DNA of 27,358 nt from contig DAOVLE010000042.1 in the NCBI GenBank assembly GCA_030631415.1, positions 1-27,358 on the forward strand, read 5' to 3'. This DNA comes from JAAEQG01 sp023133475 (GTDB lineage: Bacteria; Planctomycetota; Phycisphaerae; UBA1845). The notes beneath the pieces were generated by a model. That model was not told the DNA's origin and searched no databases. It worked only from the letters and a program-made list of their open reading frames with translations. Position numbers and translations under genes: made by a program. Within the stretch, counting starts at the first letter, position 1. Each line of letters begins with the position of its first letter. Below, one piece after another: positions 21,600-27,358 of the stretch.

Positions 21600-21637
21600 G
21601 AAGGCAAGAGGCAAGAGGCAGGAGGCAAGAGGGAAGA
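21600..21637. repeat. GGCAAGA heptamer array (left)
   Basis: Four to five imperfect units of AGGCAAG begin two bases after the prkA stop. The reverse-complement heptamer array is at 22158-22199, so the two form an interrupted inverted repeat around the four-helix-bundle gene. Confidence 0.8.
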
Positions 21638-21653
21638 AGCGAAGGGAGATGGC

Positions 21654-22025
21654 ATGGCGGAGTCGATCAGGTCATACCGGGATTTGGTGGCGTGGCAAAA
21701 AGCTATCGAGCTTTGCAAACAGATATATGCGATATCAGCCACGTTCCCTGACGCCGAGCGTTTTGGACTGATTTCGCAAATCCGGCGGGCAGCCGTGTCG
21801 ATCCCTTCCAACATCGCCGAAGGCTATGGACGGCGTAGCACGGGGGACTACGTGCGGTTCCTGGACATCGCTCGTGGGTCCGCGGCGGAAGTGGTAACGC
21901 AATTGGTTCTCGCAGGGGAATTGGGATTTGCGGACAAGGGTCTGGTGCAATCGTGCACGCTATTGGTCGAGGAGGTAGATCGTATCATCTTCGGACTCAT
22001 CCGGGCAGTGGAAAGGAGCAAGTAG
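21654..22025 (+). CDS. Four-helix-bundle protein (S23/23S rRNA intervening-sequence family)
   Basis: 123 residues. The motifs YRDLVAWQKAIELCKQIY, FGLISQIRRAAVSIPSNIAEGYGR and FLDIARGSAAEVVTQL are diagnostic of the small four-helix-bundle family first found in 23S rRNA intervening sequences and related to the Avd accessory proteins of diversity-generating retroelements. Its biochemical role is not established. The start at 21654 has GGGAG about seven bases upstream; the 28 codons before it in the same frame are translated repeat. No reverse transcriptase, variable repeat or rRNA is in the window. It lies in the same direction as prkA and yeaH, so it is probably transcribed with them. Confidence 0.92.
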   Translation: MAESIRSYRDLVAWQKAIELCKQIYAISATFPDAERFGLISQIRRAAVSIPSNIAEGYGRRSTGDYVRFLDIARGSAAEVVTQLVLAGELGFADKGLVQSCTLLVEEVDRIIFGLIRAVERSK

Positions 22026-22032
22026 GATAGCT

Positions 22033-22212
22033 ATGAACGACGCATCGACGGACAACTACGAGGACATGGAAAGGGCATTGCGCAACTACCTGACGAAGCC
22101 TGTGCACCTCGAGGCGAAGCACCCCGCGGACCGCGCCAAAGCGTGGCGGTGGATGTCTGCCTCTTGCCTCTTGCCTCTTGCCTCTTGCCTCTTGCCTTCT
22201 GTGATGCCATGA
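22033..22212 (+). CDS. Small ORF overlapping the yeaH start
   Basis: 59 codons, beginning MNDASTDNYEDMERALRNYL, a charged helix-like segment, then KPVHLEAKHPADRAKAWRWM, and ending in a Cys/Leu/Pro tail (ASCLLPLASCLLP) encoded by the heptamer array. AGGAT lies six bases upstream of the ATG. Its TGA overlaps the yeaH ATG as ATGA (22209-22212), the usual sign of coupled translation. I recognise no family. It may be a real small gene whose 3' end was replaced by repeat sequence, or a leader ORF. The first 41 codons look like normal coding sequence; the tail does not. Confidence 0.5.
   Translation: MNDASTDNYEDMERALRNYLTKPVHLEAKHPADRAKAWRWMSASCLLPLASCLLPSVMP
22158..22199. repeat. TGCCTCT heptamer array (right)
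   Basis: Nearly six exact seven-base units, TGCCTCTTGCCTCT and so on, lie inside the small ORF and about ten bases before the yeaH ATG. Because seven is not a multiple of three, gain or loss of one unit would shift the ORF frame. Confidence 0.88.
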
Positions 22213-23303
22213 AGATTGAGAAGGACCATCAACGTTTTCGGCAGATCGTCAAGGGGAAGATTCGCAAAGATCTGCGTAAGTTTTTGACGCGTGGGGAGCT
22301 TCTCGGCAAAGAAGGCAAACACCTGGTCAGTATCCCCATCCGCGGGATCGACACGCCGCACTTTCGCTACGGCGATAACAGTGCGTCAGGGGTCGGTTCG
22401 GGCGATGGTGAAGCCGGCGATCAGGTTGGGGCTGACGGCGAGGGTGTCGGCCCCGGCGGCACCGAGGAGGGGCGCCATATCCTCGAGGTCGAGGTCACGC
22501 TCGACGAGCTGGCGGACATCCTCGGCGAAGAGCTGCAGCTCCCGCGCATCGAACCCAAGGGCAAACACAACATCACCTCCGAGAAGGACAAGTACAGCGG
22601 AATTCGCCAGAGTGGGCCTGAGTCCTTGCGGCACTTCCGCCGCTCGTACCGCCGGGCTCTGCGCCGCCAGATCATGAACGGCACCTACGATCCCGATAAC
22701 CCGCGAATCATCCTCGAACGCCGCGACAAGGTCTACCGCAGTTGGAAGACGGTCCGCAACCCCCAATCAAACGCGGTGATCATTTACATGATGGACGTCT
22801 CCGGCTCCATGGGCGACGAGCAGAAGGAACTGGTGCGCCTCGAAGCCTTTTGGATCGACGCCTGGCTACGACGCAACTATCAGGGCATCGAGAGCCGTTA
22901 CATCGTCCACGACGTCCGCGCTGCCGAGGTGGACCGCGAGACCTTCTTCCACCTGCGCGAGGACGGCGGCACGCGGATCAGCTCAGCATTCATCGCCGGG
23001 CGAGAACTGATCGAGCAGTCCTACAACCCCGATGAATGGAACGTCTATCTGTTCCACTTCTCCGACGGCGACAACAGCAGCGAGTCGGACAGCCGCGAAT
23101 GCTGCAACATGCTGCGAGAGCAACTGCTGCCCAGGATCAACATGTTCGGCTATTGCCAGGTGGCCAGCGCCTACGGCAGCGGAAACTTCATAACCGTGCT
23201 TCTCGAATACCTCAAGGACACCGAGAACATGGTGACCACACGAGTCAACGTCAAGGACGACATCTACGACAGCATCAAGGCCTTCTTTTCAGCGGGAAGA
23301 TAG
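22209..23303 (+). CDS. yeaH: YeaH/YhbH family protein (DUF444) with VWA-like domain
   Basis: 364 residues from the ATG at 22209. The frame is open 22 codons further upstream, but that part is translated heptamer repeat. MKIEKDHQRFRQIVKGKIRKDL is the normal YeaH start. A Gly-rich acidic stretch (about 57-88) is typical. The C-terminal von Willebrand A-like domain has the MIDAS motif DVSGSM (196-201) and later EDGGTRISSAF. YeaH is the functional partner of the PrkA/YeaG kinase in the stress response. Its stop abuts the spoVR start with no intervening base (TAG|ATG), and its start overlaps the 59-codon ORF. Confidence 0.93.
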   Translation: MKIEKDHQRFRQIVKGKIRKDLRKFLTRGELLGKEGKHLVSIPIRGIDTPHFRYGDNSASGVGSGDGEAGDQVGADGEGVGPGGTEEGRHILEVEVTLDELADILGEELQLPRIEPKGKHNITSEKDKYSGIRQSGPESLRHFRRSYRRALRRQIMNGTYDPDNPRIILERRDKVYRSWKTVRNPQSNAVIIYMMDVSGSMGDEQKELVRLEAFWIDAWLRRNYQGIESRYIVHDVRAAEVDRETFFHLREDGGTRISSAFIAGRELIEQSYNPDEWNVYLFHFSDGDNSSESDSRECCNMLREQLLPRINMFGYCQVASAYGSGNFITVLLEYLKDTENMVTTRVNVKDDIYDSIKAFFSAGR

Positions 23304-24881
23304 ATGCCGACTGCACCACACACAACGTTGCCCACGGAACTCGTTGAATGGGCAGAGCGAATCGCCGAGTTCGCCCGACGGGAGCAACTGGATTTCTATC
23401 CGGTGCTCTTCGAGTTGCTCAACTTCGACCAGATCAGCCAGGTGGCGGCTTATGGCGGGTTCCCGCAGCGATATCCGCACTGGCGCTTCGGCATGGAATA
23501 CGAGAAGCTGCGCAAGCAGAACCGCTATGGGCTGGGCAAAATCTACGAGATGGTCATCAACAACGATCCCTGCTATGCCTATCTGCTGGACGACAATGCT
23601 CACGTCGATCACAAGACGGTGATGGCTCACGTGTATGCCCATTGCGATTTCTTCAAGAACAACGTGTGGTTTTCCAAGACCAACCGGCGGATGATCGACG
23701 AGATGGCCAACCACGCCACCCGCATCCGCCGCTATATCGAGCGTTATGGGTTGGAGAAGGTCGAGCGGTTTATTGACACCTGCTTGGCGCTGGAGAACCT
23801 TATTGACCCCCATTCGGTCTTCATCCATCGCCGGCGGCGGCGGGCCTCACGACAGGAACGCGAACGCGAGCGCGAAATTCGCCCCGAAGTAGCACGTTAC
23901 CCAGCCAAGGGCTACATGGACCGGTACATCAACCCCCCGGAGGTGCTCGAAAAGGAACTCCAGGAGGAAATAGAAAAGCAGGAGGAATCCCACCACAGGT
24001 TCCCCGTCGAGCCGGCCCGCGATGTGATGCTGTTCCTGTCGGAGCACGCCACCATGGAGGACTGGCAGGCGGATGTGTTGGCGATTATTCGGGAGGAGGC
24101 CTACTACTTCGCCCCCCAGGGGCAGACCAAGATCATGAACGAGGGGTGGGCCAGCTACTGGCACTCCACCATCATGACCCGCTACTGCCTCGAGGACAGC
24201 GAGTTGATCACCTACTGCGAACACAACGCCGGCACGCTGGCCACCAGCCCGGGAAGGCTGAACCCTTACAAGATGGGCGTCGAGTTGTTCCGGGACATCG
24301 AGCGGCGATGGGACACCGGGCGCCACGGGCTGGAGTACGACCGTTGTGACAACATGCAAGAGCGGCGAAACTGGGGCAAGGGGAAGCCCCCCCCCGAACA
24401 CATCGTCGGCAAAGGCTCACCCGGGCGGGCCAAAATCTTTGAAGTCCGCGTCATGCACAACGACGTCACCTTCATCGACGAGTTTCTCACCCCCGAGTTC
24501 GTCGAGGACCACAAACTCTATCACTACCGTTACGACCCCGCCACCGGGCGTATGGTCGTGGTCAACCGGGACTTCGACGTCATCAAGCAGCAGATGTTGT
24601 TCATGCTGACCAACCACGCTCAGCCGTACATCTACGTGTTGGACGGGAACTATCGCAATCGTGGCGAACTCTACCTTGGGCACAAACACTGTGGGATTGA
24701 TCTGGAAATCAAGACCGCCACCGAGACGCTAAAGAACATCTTTGAGATTTGGAAACGCCCCGTGCACATCCACGCCCTCATCGACGAGGAGCCGATGTTG
24801 TTCGCGTACGATGGGAAACAGCCTTCCCAGCAGCGCATCGACAAGAACATCGACGAGCCGGCCAACAGCTTCACAAAGTAG
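23304..24881 (+). CDS. spoVR: SpoVR family protein
   Basis: 525 residues, the family's usual length. DFYPVLFELLNFDQISQVAAYGGFPQRYPHWRFGMEYEKL and GLGKIYEMVINNDPCYAYLL are hallmark segments, followed by HVYAHCDFFKNNVWF and NEGWASYWH. The C-terminal part (YVLDGNYRNRGELYLGHKHCG) is also conserved. SpoVR was named for its effect on the spore cortex in Bacillus; in non-sporulating bacteria the YcgB homologue is linked to PrkA and YeaH. The molecular activity is unknown. The ATG directly follows the yeaH stop, so the two are translationally coupled. It is the last gene of the operon. Confidence 0.95.
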   Translation: MPTAPHTTLPTELVEWAERIAEFARREQLDFYPVLFELLNFDQISQVAAYGGFPQRYPHWRFGMEYEKLRKQNRYGLGKIYEMVINNDPCYAYLLDDNAHVDHKTVMAHVYAHCDFFKNNVWFSKTNRRMIDEMANHATRIRRYIERYGLEKVERFIDTCLALENLIDPHSVFIHRRRRRASRQEREREREIRPEVARYPAKGYMDRYINPPEVLEKELQEEIEKQEESHHRFPVEPARDVMLFLSEHATMEDWQADVLAIIREEAYYFAPQGQTKIMNEGWASYWHSTIMTRYCLEDSELITYCEHNAGTLATSPGRLNPYKMGVELFRDIERRWDTGRHGLEYDRCDNMQERRNWGKGKPPPEHIVGKGSPGRAKIFEVRVMHNDVTFIDEFLTPEFVEDHKLYHYRYDPATGRMVVVNRDFDVIKQQMLFMLTNHAQPYIYVLDGNYRNRGELYLGHKHCGIDLEIKTATETLKNIFEIWKRPVHIHALIDEEPMLFAYDGKQPSQQRIDKNIDEPANSFTK

Positions 24882-24884
24882 GGC

Positions 24885-25051
24885 AGAAGGCAACAAGGCA
24901 ACGAGGCAACAAGGCAACAAGGAGAGGGTGCGAGAGGGGGCACCTATATACCCTCGCCGGCGTCCTCTTCTGAGAACCCCCAACGGGGGCGTCGGAATAT
25001 AACCCCCGCTGGGGGCTCAGAAGAAGACACCTCGTTGCCTTGTTGCCTTCT
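24885..25051. repeat. Nested inverted repeats between spoVR and aroK
   Basis: The outer arms AGAAGGCAACAAGGCAACGA... (24885-24905) and its perfect 21-base complement (25031-25051) enclose inner arms TCTTCTGAGAACCCCCA (24966-24982) and the matching TGGGGGCTCAGAAGAAGA (25010-25027). The inner part also has CCCCCAACGGGGG and CCCCCGCTGGGGG (family E). The block fills the whole gap between the two convergent stop codons and may act as a bidirectional terminator. Confidence 0.85.
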
Positions 25052-25052
25052 T

Positions 25053-25574
25053 TCATGCGTCACGGAGCACTATAGCTTCAGCCACCTGAACCGGAGTTAG
25101 ACTGGTGGTGTCGATGCGTTGGTGGGCACATTTCTCATAACGTGCGTAACGTATGCCCAAAACATGTCGCACTTCGTCAAGGTCAACTCGGCTGGTCAAA
25201 GCCGGCCGATTGGCGGCGGACGTGACATCACCCTGGATACGGGACCACAGCACCCGGGCATCAGCGGTCAGCCAGAATACCGTGCCGCACTCACGTAGCC
25301 GCCGCACATTGTCGTCACGGAGAATGGCTCCGCCGCCCGCACTCAAAACGATGCGCGATCGGGCGGAGGCTTCGGCAATCACCTCTGCCTCCAGGCTGCG
25401 GAAGACCGCTTCACCATCTTCGGCAAATATCGCGGCGATGGTTTTGCCTGCCCTCTCGGCAACCAGCACGTCGGTATCGACAAACTCATACCCCAGCCGA
25501 TCCGCCACCAGCCGCCCGACCGTGGTCTTGCCCGATCCGCGATACCCGATCAGAACGACATTACCCATTCCCAT
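25053..25574 (-). CDS. aroK: Shikimate kinase
   Basis: 173 residues. The P-loop GYRGSGKT (10-17), the DTD shikimate-site motif (33-35), the FRSLEAEV arginine (59), the GGG motif (80-82) and the lid segment (NRPALTS) are all present. The enzyme phosphorylates shikimate at O3 with ATP in the route to chorismate. Its start overlaps the end of aroDE by 14 bases, so the two are co-translated and give three consecutive steps of one pathway. An ATG two codons later (25568) is an equally possible start. The stop codon touches the outer arm of the repeat block. Confidence 0.95.
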   Translation of the reverse strand: MGMGNVVLIGYRGSGKTTVGRLVADRLGYEFVDTDVLVAERAGKTIAAIFAEDGEAVFRSLEAEVIAEASARSRIVLSAGGGAILRDDNVRRLRECGTVFWLTADARVLWSRIQGDVTSAANRPALTSRVDLDEVRHVLGIRYARYEKCAHQRIDTTSLTPVQVAEAIVLRDA

Positions 25575-27102
25575 CTCCGCCCAAAGCCTGCAACACGATC
25601 TTACGCATCATCGCAAGGTCGGCCGCTTGATCAAACCACAGCCGATACTGAGCCGCCGCCTGCCGCACAAACATCTCCACCCCATCCACGGTGACACAGC
25701 CGGCCTGCTTCGCATCGTGGAGCAACCGGGTCTCGACCGGATTGTAAACCGTGTCAAAGACCACCGGGCCGTCGCCCAATGCGTCGCCCGGTAGCGGCGA
25801 ATCGCCGGTATGCGGAGACATGCCAACGCTGGTGCAGTTGATCACCACGCGACCGCTACGCTCGAAACGCTGCTCCCACGGTGCGGCAGAGCATTCAAAA
25901 TCCCGCGCCAACGCCTCCGCCGAAACCGCCGTCCGGTTGAAGATCGTCACCTCGCAGCCGCAGTCAGCCAAACCCGCAACCACCGCCCGGGCGACCCCAC
26001 CAGCCCCCAACACGTCCACGCCCATCCCATGCAGATCGGATCGTTCACAGTCAAGCCCGTGGCACAGAGCGTCCAGGGCTCCGGCGTAGTCGGTGTTGTA
26101 GCCGTGGAAACAGCCGTCACGCATGACCAGCGTGTTAACTGCCCCGATACGGTCTGCCAACGGCTCGATGTACGCTCCCACAAAGTGGCAGGCTGACTGC
26201 TTGTGAGGGAGGGTCACGCTGAACCCGCCGACATCAAGCCACGGGCGGTATCGGCAGTGCTCCAGAAAGGTCACTAGTTCTTCGGCGCCGCCGGCTACCA
26301 GCATGGGCAGATACACCGCGTCCACTCCGGCGTGATCGAACATGCGGTTGAACAGCACCGGGCTCATCGAGTGCCGCACCGGGCTGCCCAACACCCCAAA
26401 GACCCTGGTCTCCGGCGAGATCGCATTCCAGCGGTACTTGTGCAGCATTTCGTCCAAAGTTGCTTGGCCTGGGGCTGTTGCGGTTTCCGAGGACAGGGCA
26501 CAATAGGTTATCGCCGCGCCGAACTTCTTGGCCAACACACGCGACGCCAGCCCGGCTTCACCCATGACGATGACGATCACCCGTTCGCCCAGCTTGCGCA
26601 TGGTTTCGAACGCCATGATGTTGTCATGGAGGGCGTGTCCTTGCCAGGCAATCTTGGCGACGACCGCCGGGCCAGCCGAAACGATCTCGTGTGCCAAAGC
26701 CGGTACGTCCTCGGGTTGCCCTTGGAAATCGTGCAGTGAAAGAATCCACTGCCGGCGGCCGAGAATAGCCGTCCACATGTTCTTGCAGAATTCGTCTTCG
26801 AAGGCGCGACACTCGAAGTCGAGCCATCCCGTGCGGTTGGCAGTGGCTTGGAGCAGGAACATCAGCCGTGCGTCTGCTGGCACATGACACATTCCGCCTT
26901 CGTCGGCGGAGCGTAAGGTGGCGATCCATGAGCCAGGCTCTAATGCCGAGAGCACCTCCGCCACCTCGGAGGGTGTCACCTGAGGGGTGAGGTAATCAAG
27001 CCTCAACTCGACGCCCTCCGCCCCGGCGGAGACAGCCTGATCGATTTGAGCCCGCATCTGAGAAAGCGTGGCTGCACAAACAGGAGTAACCAACCATGTC
27101 AT
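25561..27102 (-). CDS. aroDE: Bifunctional type I 3-dehydroquinate dehydratase/shikimate dehydrogenase
   Basis: 513 residues. The N-terminal half (about 1-225) is a type I dehydratase: the ELRLDYL strand, His124 (LSLHDFQG), Schiff-base Lys150 (VVAKIA), and the later GEAGLASR and APGQATLDEM. The C-terminal half (about 234-513) is AroE: GSPVRHSMSP, catalytic Lys301 (SVTLPHK), Asn323, Asp338 (YNTDYAG), the nucleotide loop GAGGVA (366-371) and NRT for NADP. It converts 3-dehydroquinate to shikimate. Fusion of these activities is known from plants, Chlamydia and some Planctomycetota. AGGTGG lies about eleven bases upstream of the ATG. It is followed by overlapping aroK. Confidence 0.95.
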   Translation of the reverse strand: MTWLVTPVCAATLSQMRAQIDQAVSAGAEGVELRLDYLTPQVTPSEVAEVLSALEPGSWIATLRSADEGGMCHVPADARLMFLLQATANRTGWLDFECRAFEDEFCKNMWTAILGRRQWILSLHDFQGQPEDVPALAHEIVSAGPAVVAKIAWQGHALHDNIMAFETMRKLGERVIVIVMGEAGLASRVLAKKFGAAITYCALSSETATAPGQATLDEMLHKYRWNAISPETRVFGVLGSPVRHSMSPVLFNRMFDHAGVDAVYLPMLVAGGAEELVTFLEHCRYRPWLDVGGFSVTLPHKQSACHFVGAYIEPLADRIGAVNTLVMRDGCFHGYNTDYAGALDALCHGLDCERSDLHGMGVDVLGAGGVARAVVAGLADCGCEVTIFNRTAVSAEALARDFECSAAPWEQRFERSGRVVINCTSVGMSPHTGDSPLPGDALGDGPVVFDTVYNPVETRLLHDAKQAGCVTVDGVEMFVRQAAAQYRLWFDQAADLAMMRKIVLQALGGDGNG

Positions 27103-27147
27103 GATTTAAGGTTCCACCTATATCCTATCATCATCCGCCGAGAACCA

Positions 27148-27205
27148 GTAGGGCGGGTTTTACCCGCCGTCCCATGCCACGAAGGCGGGTGGAACCCGCC
27201 CTACG
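27148..27205. repeat. Family A REP doublet, copy 7
   Basis: GTAGGGCGGGTTTTACCCGC and GGCGGGTGGAACCCGCCC arms with a short spacer (GTCCCATGCCACGAA). It is the first of a chain of repeats upstream of aroDE and is nearly identical to the copy at the window end. Confidence 0.87.
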
Positions 27206-27215
27206 ACTCGACCCA

Positions 27216-27300
27216 ATCAGTACCGCGACCGTAAGGGAGCGGCCATCCGTCCCCCACCCACGCATTCGCGTCCCCCACCGCTAAAGCGGTGGGCCACCCA
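27216..27300. repeat. Family B segment plus family C half
   Basis: ATCAGTACCGCGACCGTAAG... (27216-27244) matches the terminal repeat of the 2611-2771 element. It is followed by CGTCCCCCACCGCTAAAGCG and GGTGGGCCACCC, the right arm of family C. Together with the flanking family A copies this makes an array of three repeat types in about 210 bases. Confidence 0.83.
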
Positions 27301-27301
27301 T

Positions 27302-27358
27302 TGTAGGGCGGGTTTTACCCGCCGTCCCATGCCGCGAAGGCGGGTGGAACCCGCCCTA
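27302..27358. repeat. Family A REP doublet, copy 8, cut by the window end
   Basis: TGTAGGGCGGGTTTTACCCG and GGCGGGTGGAACCCGCCC arms. The final base or two of the right arm lie beyond the window. Confidence 0.85.

Noticed and set aside
21654..22025. Diversity-generating retroelement (Avd-like gene)
   Set aside because: No reverse transcriptase, template repeat or variable repeat was seen in the window, so only the protein family resemblance is kept.
22158..22199. Possible CRISPR array
   Set aside because: The seven-base units are contiguous with no spacers, and no cas gene is present.
22143..22208. 22-codon N-terminal extension of yeaH
   Set aside because: The residues (CLLPLASCLLPLAFC) are translated heptamer repeat. 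The conserved start MKIEKDHQ is at 22209 with an ATGA overlap.

Overview
The window is GC-rich bacterial chromosome with 19 protein-coding genes, one of them very small, and many short dispersed palindromic repeats. I see no rRNA, tRNA, CRISPR array, transposase or phage gene. The best guess for the host is a member of the Planctomycetota, near Phycisphaerae. This is inferred from the fused 3-dehydroquinate dehydratase/shikimate dehydrogenase gene, the density of REP-doublet repeats between genes, and the gene mix. It is not proven by any marker gene in the window.

Layout. (1) About 75-7493, all on the minus strand: a surface-sugar island. In transcription order it holds a PseG-like UDP-sugar hydrolase, a formyltransferase, a repeat-filled gap, a PseI/NeuB-type nonulosonate synthase, a second formyltransferase, a WbqC-like protein, a PIG-L deacetylase, a PseF/NeuA-type cytidylyltransferase and two tandem YkgJ-type cysteine-cluster proteins. 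Several of these genes overlap by ATGA. Together they suggest a CMP-activated pseudaminic-acid-like sugar whose N-acyl groups may be removed (PIG-L) and replaced by formyl groups. PseB, PseC and PseH are not in the window. (2) 8036-9538, plus: an HD-GYP protein with broken catalytic motifs. (3) 9861-10968, plus: prfB (release factor 2) with its autoregulatory +1 frameshift site. (4) 11004-11924, minus: an exported DUF4198 protein. (5) About 12383-15952, plus: a large hybrid histidine kinase with a PhnD-like sensor, two duplicated Cys-containing PAS domains, receiver and Hpt domains. (6) 16096-19014, minus: a long FAD/Fe-S 2-hydroxyacid dehydrogenase. (7) 19541-24881, plus: the prkA-yeaH-spoVR stress module, interrupted between prkA and yeaH by a four-helix-bundle gene and a 59-codon ORF, with oppositely oriented heptamer repeats on either side. 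(8) 25053-27102, minus: aroDE and aroK, overlapping.

Repeats. At least six families fill the gaps: A, a REP doublet around GGCGGGTTCCACCCGCC; B/C, a 29-bp terminal-repeat element and a 36-bp hairpin; D, a composite of about 130 bp; E, hairpins of C5/G5 runs; F, CTCTGCGT arrays; and CCATTTT and GGCAAGA micro-repeats. Two copies reach into genes. A 161-bp element with 29-bp terminal inverted repeats supplies the C-terminal tail of the WbqC-like protein, and a heptamer array forms the end of the small ORF that overlaps the yeaH start. The most notable points are the possible N-formyl nonulosonate pathway, the element-derived WbqC tail, the cassette inside the prkA-yeaH-spoVR operon, the degenerate HD-GYP protein and the Cys-PAS duplication in the PhnD-type hybrid kinase.
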